From Bauldia litoralis (GTDB lineage: Bacteria; Pseudomonadota; Alphaproteobacteria; Rhizobiales; Kaistiaceae), in contig NZ_FMXQ01000007.1 in assembly GCF_900104485.1 (NCBI RefSeq), positions 124,001-188,000 on the forward strand: 64,000 nucleotides of DNA, written 5' to 3'. The position numbers and the translations under genes are program-made. Under the pieces are notes generated by a model that was not told where the DNA came from, did not search any database, and was given only the letters and a program-made list of their open reading frames with translations. Below, piece by piece: positions 28,571 to 37,011 of the stretch (its first letter is position 1; the number at the start of each line of letters is the position of its first letter).

Positions 28571-29251
28571 TTGGAACTTCGCTTTTTCGAGATCTATCGC
28601 AACGGCGAATATCTGCGGCTGTTGCTGGAAGGCGCCGGGGTCAGCGCCGGGCTGACCGTCGCCGGCGGCATAGCCGGGTTCATCCTCGCGACGCTGCTGG
28701 CCGCCGTGCGCTACTGGCGGGTGCCCGTGCTGCGCCAGGCGGCGACCGGCTATGTCGAATTCATCCGCAACACGCCGCTGATCGTCCAGATGTTCTTCGT
28801 CGCCTTCGGCCTGCCGATGCTGCTGGGCTACCGCTGGCCGTTCTGGGGGCACGCGCTGCTCGCGCTCAGCCTCAACTTCTCCGCCTATTTCGCCGAGATC
28901 CTGCGTTCGGGTTTCGTCTCGGTGGCGAAGGGCCAGATCGAGGCGGCCCGGGCGCTCGGCATGCGGCGTTTCCTGATCTTCCGCAGGATCGTCTTCCCGC
29001 AGGCGGCGGCGACGATGTATCCGTCGCTCAACAGCCAGTTCGTCTTCCTTTTCCTGACCACTGGGGTGATGGCCGAGATCGGCGTCCGCGACCTCACCTA
29101 TGCGGGCCTCTACATCGACAGCCGAAGCTTTCGTTCCTTCGAAGTCTTCTTCACCCTGACCGTCATCTACGTGCTGATGGCAATCGGCTTCAAGAGCGTG
29201 CTGAAGCTGATGCATGACCGGCTTTTTCGTTGGCGGGCGGCGTCGCGATGA
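28571..29251 (+). CDS. Polar amino acid ABC transporter permease (first)
   Basis: A 226-residue HisM/GlnP-type inner-membrane permease with about five membrane segments. The EAA loop that docks the ATPase is EAARALGMRRFLIFRRIVFPQA. FIRNTPLIVQMFFVAFGLP is the usual polar amino-acid permease block. The TTG at 28571 is used (MELRFFEIYRNGEYL after GCAGGGGGCT); no ATG gives a better opening. Its stop overlaps the next permease as ATGA. Confidence 0.92.
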   Translation: MELRFFEIYRNGEYLRLLLEGAGVSAGLTVAGGIAGFILATLLAAVRYWRVPVLRQAATGYVEFIRNTPLIVQMFFVAFGLPMLLGYRWPFWGHALLALSLNFSAYFAEILRSGFVSVAKGQIEAARALGMRRFLIFRRIVFPQAAATMYPSLNSQFVFLFLTTGVMAEIGVRDLTYAGLYIDSRSFRSFEVFFTLTVIYVLMAIGFKSVLKLMHDRLFRWRAASR

Positions 29252-29955
29252 AGCAGCTGTTTCTCGACACTCTCGGCCAGCCCTTCGGCATCGTCATCTA
29301 CCAACTGCTCGACGCCACCCAGTTCACCATCTACCTGTCGCTGATCGCCTTCGCCGGCGGTGGAGCGATCGGGCTGGCGGTCACCGCCGCGCGGGTCGCG
29401 CCGTCGACACTCGGCCGCAATCTGGCCAGCGGTTACATCTGGCTGTTCCAGTCCGTGCCGCTGCTGATGCTGCTCTTCCTCTTCGGGCTCGGACTGCCGA
29501 AGCTCCTTGCCATCAACATCGATCCCTGGCTTGCCGCCACCGGCGCGCTGACCCTTTACGCCAGCGCCTACCTCGCCGAGGTGTGGCGCGGCGCCGTCGA
29601 GGCGGTGCCGAAAGGGCAGTGGGAGAGCGGCTACGCGCTCGGCCTGCGCTTCCTGCCGGTCGCAGGCCTGATCGTGTCGCCCCAGGCGATCCGGCTGGCC
29701 GTGGCGCCGACCGTCGGCTTCATGGTGCAGATCATCAAGGGCACCTCGCTCGCCTTCATCATCGGCTTCCACGACCTGATGGCGATCGGCAAGCGCTGGG
29801 CCAACGCGCCGGTCGACGGCACCGAGCCCTTCATCATCTTTCCGCTGATGGCCTTCATCTATTTCGGCCTGTGCTTTCCGCTGTCGCTGTGGTCGCGGCA
29901 CCTCGAGCACAAGCTTGGCAGCGCATCCGAGAAGAAGGTTTCGCCAGCGGGCTGA
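29248..29955 (+). CDS. Polar amino acid ABC transporter permease (second)
   Basis: A 235-residue partner of the preceding permease. It has the family opening LIAFAGGGAIGLAVTAARV, LFQSVPLLMLLFLFGLGLP and an EAA-type loop ESGYALGLRFLPVAGLIVSPQA. The ATG at 29248 overlaps the stop of the first permease by 4 nt. Together they would form a heterodimeric channel served by the binding protein encoded next. No ATPase gene lies beside them. Confidence 0.92.
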   Translation: MKQLFLDTLGQPFGIVIYQLLDATQFTIYLSLIAFAGGGAIGLAVTAARVAPSTLGRNLASGYIWLFQSVPLLMLLFLFGLGLPKLLAINIDPWLAATGALTLYASAYLAEVWRGAVEAVPKGQWESGYALGLRFLPVAGLIVSPQAIRLAVAPTVGFMVQIIKGTSLAFIIGFHDLMAIGKRWANAPVDGTEPFIIFPLMAFIYFGLCFPLSLWSRHLEHKLGSASEKKVSPAG

Positions 29956-30007
29956 CCGGAGACCGGTCGGCGCGCGACTTCCAACCGAAAGAAGGAGAAC
30001 ACGACCC

Positions 30008-30796
30008 ATGTTGACGAAGCTGAAAGCCGCCTTCGCGGCCGTAATGATCGCCGGCGTCTGCCAGGCGGGGCCGGCGGCGGCCGACCTGTCGGATGTCCTG
30101 TCGGCGGGGACGATCAAGATCGCCATCCCCGAGAATTTCCCGCCCTTCGGCGCGCTGGGGGCCGACGGAGAATACGAGGGCTATGATGTCGATGTCGCCA
30201 AGATGGCGGCCGAGGCACTGGGCGTCGAGCTTGAGCTGGTGCCGGTCACGTCCAAGCAGCGCATTCCGTTTCTCGAGACCGACCGGGTCGATCTGGTGAT
30301 CTCGACTCTCGGCGCCAACCCGGAGCGGGCCAAGTCGATCTGGTTCTCCCATGCCTATGCGCCGTTCTTCTCCGGCGCCTTCGCCAAGCCGGACGTCGCG
30401 GTGGCGGCGATCGCCGATTTCGCCGGCAAGAAGATCGGCGTCACCGGCGGCACACTGGAGGACCTGTCGATCACCAAGAACGCGCCGGAGGACGCCGAGA
30501 TCATCCGCTTCGGCGACAACGCGGCGACCATATCCGCTTACGTGTCGGGCCAGGTCGACGTGATCGTCACCGGCAACATGGTGGCCCTCGGCATCGCCAC
30601 CGACCATCCCGACTTCAAGCTCGAGACCAAGTTCATCATCGCCAACTCGCCGTCCTATATCGGCATCAAGACCGGCAACATCGACCTGCTCCAGTGGGTC
30701 AATGTCTTCGTGCTGAGCAAGAAGCTCGACGGGACGCTGGGCGAGCTCTCCGAGAAGTGGCTGGGCCAGCCGCTGCCGGATCTGCCGGCGCTCTGA
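30008..30796 (+). CDS. Polar amino acid ABC transporter substrate-binding protein
   Basis: A 262-residue periplasmic binding protein (SBP_bac_3 type) with a signal peptide ending PAAA before DLSDVL. The typical opening GTIKIAIPENFPPFGAL, then GYDVDVAKMAAEALGVELE and VDLVISTLGANPERAK are present. These bind cationic, polar or aromatic amino acids; specificity is not evident. GAAAGAAGGAGAACACGACCC precedes the ATG. It follows the permeases after 52 nt, and a hairpin with a short T run follows its stop. Confidence 0.92.
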   Translation: MLTKLKAAFAAVMIAGVCQAGPAAADLSDVLSAGTIKIAIPENFPPFGALGADGEYEGYDVDVAKMAAEALGVELELVPVTSKQRIPFLETDRVDLVISTLGANPERAKSIWFSHAYAPFFSGAFAKPDVAVAAIADFAGKKIGVTGGTLEDLSITKNAPEDAEIIRFGDNAATISAYVSGQVDVIVTGNMVALGIATDHPDFKLETKFIIANSPSYIGIKTGNIDLLQWVNVFVLSKKLDGTLGELSEKWLGQPLPDLPAL

Positions 30797-30814
30797 GGCA
30801 ACGTCTGGTATCGC

Positions 30815-30847
30815 GGCCTCGCCCCTGCCGGGGGCGGGGCCGTCTTT
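30815..30847 (+). terminator. Terminator-like hairpin after the amino acid ABC operon
   Basis: An 11-bp GC stem with one G-U pair (GGCCTCGCCCC and GGGGCGGGGCC) and a 5-nt loop is followed by GTCTTT. It lies 18 nt after the binding-protein stop and just before the AllA-like gene. The T run is short, so it may only reduce readthrough. Confidence 0.55.
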
Positions 30848-30860
30848 CAGGGAGGAAGGC

Positions 30861-31439
30861 TTGAGCGTCGTCCAGATACCGATCGAACCGCTGACCGACG
30901 AGTCCTTCGCACCCTTCGGCTGGCTGCTCGAGGCGGGGGGCGAGCCGCCGTTCTTCTCGCGGCCGAACCTCGATCTGTGGCGATTTCCCTACGCCGCCGA
31001 TGCGCCGGCCCGGCTCCAGATCATGCGCTATCACCGGCAGCCGATGCGGTTCTCGCGGCTGGAGCGTCATCTCTTCGTCACCGAGGCGCGGGCTCCGCTG
31101 AATGGCGCGCGGGCCGTGCTGGTGGTCGCGGGCGACGCCGAAAGCGCCGGGACCGACCGACCGCCATCACCGGACACCCTGCGGGCATTCCTGATCGACG
31201 GGGCGGCCGGCGTCATGTTCTGGCCAGGCGTGTGGCACGGGCTCGACTGCTATCCGCTGGCCGCGCATGCCGACTTCATCTTCCTCAGCGACGAGGCGAC
31301 CGAGGTGGAGATCGAGGCGCTGGCGGCGCCGGTCTCCGGCACCCGGACGGAGGTCGCCGATTACCAGGACAGCCATGGCCTCGTTTTCGAGATCGTCGAT
31401 CCACGCCGGTTGATGGTTCCCCCGCCGACGAACAGCTGA
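30861..31439 (+). CDS. Ureidoglycolate lyase (AllA)-like protein
   Basis: A 192-residue cupin-fold protein of the ureidoglycolate lyase family. The opening PLTDESFAPFGWLLEA is characteristic, as are the MRYHRQPMRFSRLERH and FWPGVWHGLDCYPL blocks that frame the active site. The TTG at 30861 is chosen because GGGAGGAAGGC immediately precedes it. No other allantoin-pathway gene is in the window. The position behind an amino-acid ABC transporter suggests a nitrogen-scavenging role, but that is inference. Confidence 0.82.
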   Translation: MSVVQIPIEPLTDESFAPFGWLLEAGGEPPFFSRPNLDLWRFPYAADAPARLQIMRYHRQPMRFSRLERHLFVTEARAPLNGARAVLVVAGDAESAGTDRPPSPDTLRAFLIDGAAGVMFWPGVWHGLDCYPLAAHADFIFLSDEATEVEIEALAAPVSGTRTEVADYQDSHGLVFEIVDPRRLMVPPPTNS

Positions 31440-31529
31440 CGCGAGGCGGCGGGTGGCGGGTTCCGGCTTGACGAAGGCGCCCGGAATGGCGCTTGCTCCG
31501 GTGAAACGAAACACGCTGGAGTCCTCCCG

Positions 31530-32150
31530 ATGGAGCTTGCCACCTGGTTCGCCTTTGCGGCCGCCTCGCTTGTCCTCCTGTTCATCCCGGGGCCCACGAT
31601 ACTGCTGGTTGTCAGCTATGCCCTGACCCAGGGGAAGCGGGTGGCGGTGGCGACCGCCGCCGGGGTGGCGCTGGGCGACTTTGTCGCCATGACGCTGTCG
31701 CTGGCCGGCCTGGGCGCGCTGCTGGTGGCTTCGGCGACGCTGTTCACCGTGCTCAAATGGGTCGGTGCCGCCTATCTGGTCTATCTCGGCATCCGGCTGT
31801 GGCGTTCGCGGCCGGAATTGCCCGACGCGGCGGCGCCCAGCGGTCGGGCGGCGCGCGGCATCTTCGGCCATGCCTTCGTCGTCACGGCGCTCAACCCGAA
31901 GAGCATCGCCTTCTTCGTTGCCTTCGTTCCGCAATTCATCGACCACGGCGCGCCGATTCTGCCGCAACTGGTGGTGATGGAGGCGACCTTTGTCGTGCTG
32001 GCGGCGGCGAATGCGCTGGTCTTCGCCCTGGCGGCCGATCAGTTGAGGTCGCGTATCCGCCAGCCGGCAGTGCTGAAATGGCTCAATCGTGCCGGCGCCG
32101 GCTGCCTTGTCGGGATGGGCGCTGCGACCGCGACGCTCGGCCGGAGCTAG
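31530..32150 (+). CDS. LysE family exporter
   Basis: A 206-residue RhtB/LysE-type amino acid exporter with about six membrane segments. The family opening PGPTILLVVSYALTQGKR and GVALGDFVAMTLSLAGLGAL are clear, followed by WVGAAYLVYLGIRLWRS and ALNPKSIAFFVAFVPQF. Substrate is not predictable; relatives export homoserine, threonine, leucine or lysine. CTGGAGTCCTCCCG precedes ATG 31530. Confidence 0.92.
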   Translation: MELATWFAFAAASLVLLFIPGPTILLVVSYALTQGKRVAVATAAGVALGDFVAMTLSLAGLGALLVASATLFTVLKWVGAAYLVYLGIRLWRSRPELPDAAAPSGRAARGIFGHAFVVTALNPKSIAFFVAFVPQFIDHGAPILPQLVVMEATFVVLAAANALVFALAADQLRSRIRQPAVLKWLNRAGAGCLVGMGAATATLGRS

Positions 32151-32258
32151 GGCAGGACGCTCCGGGGCAGCGATTGCCGGGCCGGGGGTGACGCGCCGGG
32201 AATAAATTGGCAGGCTGGGCAGTTGGGGAGCGCCATTTCGGCTCCGGAGGCCTGTTCA

Positions 32259-33152
32259 TTGAAAGTATCTGTTCAAGCGGCGATCATCGCGGCGGCGTTG
32301 GTTGGCCTGACGTCGTTCGCCGTCGCAGCCGGCCTGCAACTCTCGGCCTGGAAGGATGACCTGTTCGACTATCCGGCGGTCATCGCCACCGCCTATGGCG
32401 GCGACTACGTCAAGGTCGCCTATGACGAGCAGCGCGACCTCTACCAACGCGACGTGGTGCCCGAGAAGGAGACCAAGCCCGAATATGTCGATCTCGGCGT
32501 CAAGTCGGTCGAGAAGGACATGGTCGCCAAGGAAGGTCGGGTCAGCGTCAAGTTCATCGCCACCGGCAAGGTCAATGGCGGCGCCAGGGTCGTCGTCATG
32601 TATGTCCACGGCCGGCGCGGTAATCGCGGCCAGGGCGCCAATGACGGGATGTTCGGCGGCAACTTCAACCGCATCAAGAACCTGATGGTGCGTAACGACG
32701 GCGTCTACCTGTCGCCGGAATTCCCGAGCCTGAGCAGGCGCGGCGTCGCCCAGGCGAAACTCCTGATTCTCGAATATGCCAAGAACTCGCCCGGTGCCCC
32801 GATCTTCGTCGCCTGCGGGTCGCTCGGCGGGCGGATCTGCTGGGGGCTGGCCGACGACGACGAGGCCGCGAAGCATATCGACGGCTTCATGCTGATGGGC
32901 TCGACCAGCGACGACGGCTTCTTCCGCACGGAAGCCTTCAAGCGGCGGGTGCCGGTCTATATCGGCCATGGCACCGGCGACATCGTCATCAGCTGGAAGT
33001 CGCAGGAGGCCTTCTTCAAGAAGATCAAGCAGCTCGATCCGAACTACCCGGCGAAGTTCGCGCTGTTCGATACCGGCTCGCACGGCACGCCGATCCGCAT
33101 GACCGACTGGCGGCTGATCCTCAACTGGATGCTCCAGGTCGACGGCGCCTGA
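32259..33152 (+). CDS. Exported alpha/beta hydrolase
   Basis: A 297-residue secreted or periplasmic hydrolase. TTG 32259 is preferred: CCGGAGG lies 8 nt upstream and the protein then opens with a signal-like segment (KVSVQAAIIAAALVGLTSFAVAA). VVMYVHGRRGNRGQG gives the oxyanion region. The nucleophile elbow is ACGSLGGR, with Cys instead of Gly before the core, and the triad is completed by Asp in HGTGDIV and His in DTGSHGTP. The substrate is unknown. A dienelactone-hydrolase/esterase-like activity is possible. Confidence 0.75.
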   Translation: MKVSVQAAIIAAALVGLTSFAVAAGLQLSAWKDDLFDYPAVIATAYGGDYVKVAYDEQRDLYQRDVVPEKETKPEYVDLGVKSVEKDMVAKEGRVSVKFIATGKVNGGARVVVMYVHGRRGNRGQGANDGMFGGNFNRIKNLMVRNDGVYLSPEFPSLSRRGVAQAKLLILEYAKNSPGAPIFVACGSLGGRICWGLADDDEAAKHIDGFMLMGSTSDDGFFRTEAFKRRVPVYIGHGTGDIVISWKSQEAFFKKIKQLDPNYPAKFALFDTGSHGTPIRMTDWRLILNWMLQVDGA

Positions 33153-33232
33153 CTGGAGGCCGGTGCGCCGGACTCGACGGGGAAGCGCCTTCGCCCTATT
33201 TCAGAACGCTCGCACGTTCGTTCGCCGGCATC

Positions 33233-34501
33233 ATGCATCATCCCGCACCTGCCAGTTCTCTCGGAAACCCGAAGCCCTCCTGCTCGATGACGGTGCCGCT
33301 GCCGGCCGCGCCGACGGTGCGCCGGGGGCTGGTCGTGTCGGCCGAGGGGGGCGGGCGACTGCCGGTCGATCTCGCCGCGTGCCGGCGGATCCTGGTGGTG
33401 CGGCTCGACTTTATCGGCGACTGGGTGCTGATGCTGCCCTTCCTTGCCAACCTGCGCGCCAGCGCGCCCGGGGCCGAGATCACGACGGTGGTCCTGACCC
33501 GGGTCTATGACCTCGCCCGCGCCTGCCGCTTCGTCGACCGGGTGGTCGCCGTCGATCCGGTCGAGGCCGGTCCGGTGGCCTTCTTCGGCCGCGACGAGGC
33601 GGACGTCGCGGACTTCGTCGCCGACTATACCGGCGGCGTCTTCGACCTGGCGCTGGTGCCGCGCTGGGACACGGATTTCAACGGCGCCCTGCGCATCGCG
33701 AATGGCAGCGGCGCTCGCAAGGTGATCGGCTTTTCCGAGGGCTGCACGGCGCAGCGGGCGGTCGAAAATCGCGGCGACGATCGCTTCTACGACGCGGTGC
33801 TGCTCGACCGGAGCAATGCGCATGAGGTCGAGCACAAGCTCGGCTTTGTCGAAGCGATCGGCGGCCGGGTGAGCGAGCGTGGCCTGCGGCTCGATCTCGA
33901 TGCGGCCGACCGGGCCGCTGCCGACCGGTTCGTTACCGACGAAATCGGCGGCGACGGGCGGTTTCTCGCCGTTGCGCCCTTCGCGATCGGCCGCAAGGGA
34001 CTTCCGCCCGTCGTCACGGCGGACGTGACGGCGCGCCTGGCGCGGGAACTCGACCTGCCGGTGGTGGTGATCGGCAGCCCGGTCCATGGCGAAGAGGCTG
34101 CCGCATTCGCGGCGATGCTCACGCGCCCGGCGGTCTCGGCCATCGGCCTGCCGCTCGGCGTATCGGCGGCGCTGATCGGCCGTGCGGCGGCCCTGGTCGG
34201 CATGGACAGTGGCCCGGCACACATCGCGGCGGCGCTGGGCACCCCTGTCTCGGTGGTGTTCGCCCATCCGGAAAGCGGCGCGGCCGACCATGTCGGATCG
34301 CCGGAGCGATTCCGCCCCTGGGGCGACCCGGCGCGGATCCAGATCGTCCAGCCGGCGACGCCGCTGGCGCCTTGCGTCGAGGGCTGCGAGGCCGATGCGC
34401 CGCACTGCATCACGCAGTTGGGCGCCGACTGGCTCACGCCGCGGATCGCCGGCTTCCTGGCGCGCTTCGTTCCCGAGGCGGTCGAGGGCGTGGCGACCTA
34501 G
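33233..34501 (+). CDS. Family 9 glycosyltransferase (heptosyltransferase-like)
   Basis: A GT-B-fold protein of up to 422 residues. The N-terminal block ILVVRLDFIGDWVLMLPFLANLR matches the RxDxxGDxvl opening of GT9 enzymes. In the second domain, LVGMDSGPAHIAAALGTPVSVVF is the donor-binding signature. The role is probably sugar addition to lipopolysaccharide or a surface glycan. The start may be ATG 33233 or ATG 33287, since the first 40 residues are low in similarity to the family. Its stop overlaps that of the convergent monooxygenase by 4 nt. Confidence 0.85.
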   Translation: MHHPAPASSLGNPKPSCSMTVPLPAAPTVRRGLVVSAEGGGRLPVDLAACRRILVVRLDFIGDWVLMLPFLANLRASAPGAEITTVVLTRVYDLARACRFVDRVVAVDPVEAGPVAFFGRDEADVADFVADYTGGVFDLALVPRWDTDFNGALRIANGSGARKVIGFSEGCTAQRAVENRGDDRFYDAVLLDRSNAHEVEHKLGFVEAIGGRVSERGLRLDLDAADRAAADRFVTDEIGGDGRFLAVAPFAIGRKGLPPVVTADVTARLARELDLPVVVIGSPVHGEEAAAFAAMLTRPAVSAIGLPLGVSAALIGRAAALVGMDSGPAHIAAALGTPVSVVFAHPESGAADHVGSPERFRPWGDPARIQIVQPATPLAPCVEGCEADAPHCITQLGADWLTPRIAGFLARFVPEAVEGVAT

Positions 34502-35700
34502 TCCTGGGCTGACCCGGGCGATCCCGGCTGCCAGCGGTAGATCCAGTCATTCTGCATCAGCATCAACCGGGGGCCGACGAGCCTGAGCGCCGTATCGCGG
34601 AGCCCGGCCATCCTGCCGGTCATGTGATAGTGCTCGCCGGTCCGCCGCGCGGCGTTCCATACCCGCATCACCCGTGGCTTGCGCTCCGCCTCATAGGCGG
34701 CCAGCGCGGTCGGGATGTTGGCCGGCGACGCCTTCAGACAATTGGCCAGCACTGCCGCGTCCTCGATCGCCATCGCCGCGCCCTGGGCGAGGAAGGGGAC
34801 CATGGCATGGGCCGCGTCGCCGAGAAGGGCGGTGTTGCCCTCCGCCCAGCGGCCGCCGGGATCGACCGAGGTCAGCGCCCATTTCTGCCAGCCCTGCGGG
34901 GCGGTGACGATCGCCCGCACGGCCGCCGGCCACGTGTTGAAGCGCTCGGCGATGCGGCGATAGTCGCCGCGGGCATTCCAGCCGGGCTTGTCCCAGACCT
35001 CGTCGACGATCGCCACGACGTTGACCGCCGCACCCCGGGCGATCGGGTAGTGGACGAGATGGGCATTCGGGCCCATCCACAGGCCGACCCGGTTGGTAGG
35101 CAGGGTGTCGGGGATGTTGTCGCGCGGGATGACGGTCCGCCACGCCGTGCGGCCGACGGGCTCGGGATCAAACGCGCCGGTGATCCGCTCCCGGGTCGCC
35201 GACCAGACGCCGTCGGCGCCGATGACGGCGGCGGCCTGGATGACCTCGTCGCGCTGGCCCTTGAGCCGGACGAAGGACTCGCCGCCGCGCGGCAGCACCG
35301 CCTCGACCGTGGTGCCGAGCAGGAGGCGGATGTCGGTCGCCTTGTTGACCGCGGCGGCCAGGATGGTCTGGAGGTCGGCCCGATGGATGACGCGGTAGGG
35401 CGCGCCGTAGCGCTTGCGGAAGGCGGCGACCGGCAGCGAGGCGATGCGCCCGCCACTGACCCCGCTCATCACGTCGATAGCGTCCGGCTCGATCGCCACG
35501 TCCCGGATCGCGGCGTCGAGACCGAGGCTGTCGAGGACCCGGCCGGCATTGGGCGAAAGCTGGATGCCGGCGCCGATCTCGCTGAGTTCGGCGGTGCGTT
35601 CGCAGATGACGACGTCGAAGCCGGCGCTTGCGACCGTCAGGGCCGCGGTCAGCCCGCCGATCCCCGCGCCAGTGATGAGAATGGTCGGCCTCTCGCCCAT
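34498..35700 (-). CDS. FAD-dependent monooxygenase (salicylate hydroxylase-like)
   Basis: A 400-residue class A flavoprotein hydroxylase. The FAD motifs appear in order: GAGIGGLTAALT (residues 11-22), DG motif VIGADGVWSATR near 155-170, and the GD motif LLGDAAHAMVPFLAQGAAMAIED near 285. GAGIQLSPNAGRVLDSLGL is typical of the salicylate/6-hydroxynicotinate monooxygenase group. It probably hydroxylates an aromatic acid using NAD(P)H; the substrate is unknown. The zinc-finger gene downstream of its promoter region is transcribed in the same direction 18 nt upstream. Confidence 0.9.
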   Translation of the reverse strand: MGERPTILITGAGIGGLTAALTVASAGFDVVICERTAELSEIGAGIQLSPNAGRVLDSLGLDAAIRDVAIEPDAIDVMSGVSGGRIASLPVAAFRKRYGAPYRVIHRADLQTILAAAVNKATDIRLLLGTTVEAVLPRGGESFVRLKGQRDEVIQAAAVIGADGVWSATRERITGAFDPEPVGRTAWRTVIPRDNIPDTLPTNRVGLWMGPNAHLVHYPIARGAAVNVVAIVDEVWDKPGWNARGDYRRIAERFNTWPAAVRAIVTAPQGWQKWALTSVDPGGRWAEGNTALLGDAAHAMVPFLAQGAAMAIEDAAVLANCLKASPANIPTALAAYEAERKPRVMRVWNAARRTGEHYHMTGRMAGLRDTALRLVGPRLMLMQNDWIYRWQPGSPGSAQD

Positions 35701-35718
35701 GGCAAAAGGCGACGGGGC

Positions 35719-35967
35719 CTAGGCCGCCGTCTTCTCCGTGTAGAGGTGGTCGGGCGGATCCGTCTCGGCGGCGCCGAGATCAGCGCGATACCGGTAGAGC
35801 GTCGAGCAATAGGGGCAGACTTTCTCGTCGTCGTCGCCGAGATCGAGAAAGACATGCGGATGGTCGAAAGGTGGCGTCGCCCCGACGCACATGAATTCCC
35901 GGACCCCTATGGCGATCGCCGGAACCCCGGAATCGTTGTGGAAGTGAGGGATAACGTGGTCTGCCAT
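35719..35967 (-). CDS. Zinc-finger (CHCC) domain protein
   Basis: An 82-residue protein with the zf-CHCC pattern: FMCVGATPPFDHPHVFLDLG followed by KVCPYCSTLYRY, giving Cys, His, Cys, Cys ligands. This domain occurs in the NDUFS6-like accessory subunit of complex I and in many small alphaproteobacterial proteins. I chose the ATG at 35967 because upstream in-frame residues (Arg/Pro-rich) look non-coding. It precedes the monooxygenase by 18 nt and may share its transcript. Confidence 0.85.
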   Translation of the reverse strand: MADHVIPHFHNDSGVPAIAIGVREFMCVGATPPFDHPHVFLDLGDDDEKVCPYCSTLYRYRADLGAAETDPPDHLYTEKTAA

Positions 35968-36080
35968 GGGCCTGCCATTCTCTGTGCGCGCGTGTGCGGC
36001 GACATTAGCGGCAGGGACGGGCCGGGAACAAGGCCGGATAGACGCTTTCCTGCCGCGCCGCGGGGCATTATGTACGGCGC

Positions 36081-36839
36081 ATGGCAATTCAGCATTTCTC
36101 ATCCGACGGCGTCGAAATCGCTTTCCTCGACAGCGGCGAGGGCGAGCCGATCCTGCTCATCCACGGCTTCGCATCCAATCATGTCGTCAACTGGGGGGCG
36201 ACCGGCTGGATCGACAACCTCAAGCGGGCCGGTCGCCGGGTCGTCGCCATGGATGTGCGCGGCCATGGCGCGAGCGGCAAGCTGCATGAGCCGGAAGCCT
36301 ATTACCTCAGGCACCTGGCCCGCGACGCCGCCAACCTGATCGATCACCTCGACCTCGGCCGGGTCGACGTCATGGGCTACTCGATGGGTGGGCGAATCGC
36401 TGCCTTCCTGACCATCGAGCATCCGGAAAAGGTCCGCTCGCTGATCATCGGCGGGATGGGCATGGCGCTGGTCGACGGGATGGAGGGCGAGGACGAGATC
36501 GTCGCCGCGCTGGAGGCGCCGAGCCTAGAGGCCGCCATGGGCGGCGCGGGCCGCGCCTATCGCAAATTCGCCGAGCAGACCGGCAGCGACGTCAAGGCGC
36601 TGGCGGCCGTCATGCGGGTGGCGCGTGAGACGCTGGCGCCGGAGCAACTGGCGCTGATCGACGTGCCGGTGCTGATCGCCGTCGGCGAGAGGGACCAGAT
36701 CGCCGGTTCGCCGGAAGAACTCGGCACCTTCATTCCCGGATCGAAAGTGCATGTGATTCCCCGCCGCGACCACATGCTGGCGACCGCTGACCGCAGTTTC
36801 ATCGCCGAGGCGATCGATTTCCTCGCCGCGAGGCCGTGA
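36081..36839 (+). CDS. Alpha/beta hydrolase
   Basis: A 252-residue cytosolic serine hydrolase. ILLIHGFASNHVVNWG is the oxyanion region and MDVRGHGASGK the following strand. The nucleophile elbow GYSMGGR gives Ser101; Asp205 (VGERDQIAG) and His231 (PRRDHML) complete the triad. The sequence is like 3-oxoadipate enol-lactonase and lipase-type hydrolases, but no catabolic partner is adjacent, so the substrate is left open. Start ATG 36081 is preceded by a weak site. It is divergent from the zinc-finger gene. Confidence 0.9.
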   Translation: MAIQHFSSDGVEIAFLDSGEGEPILLIHGFASNHVVNWGATGWIDNLKRAGRRVVAMDVRGHGASGKLHEPEAYYLRHLARDAANLIDHLDLGRVDVMGYSMGGRIAAFLTIEHPEKVRSLIIGGMGMALVDGMEGEDEIVAALEAPSLEAAMGGAGRAYRKFAEQTGSDVKALAAVMRVARETLAPEQLALIDVPVLIAVGERDQIAGSPEELGTFIPGSKVHVIPRRDHMLATADRSFIAEAIDFLAARP

Positions 36840-37011
36840 CCCGGAAACTGCCGAACACGGGCATTTGTTCACGCCCAAGGCTTGGCACGCCGGGGCTGGG
36901 CCCCTAAGTCACCTGATCGTAACAGGTCGCGGCCTATCTCTCCCCGTATTGGGGCGGGCATCGGCGCTGTGATAGGGTCGGTTTCCCGGGTTCGGGGCGT
37001 GGAGAGAACAG

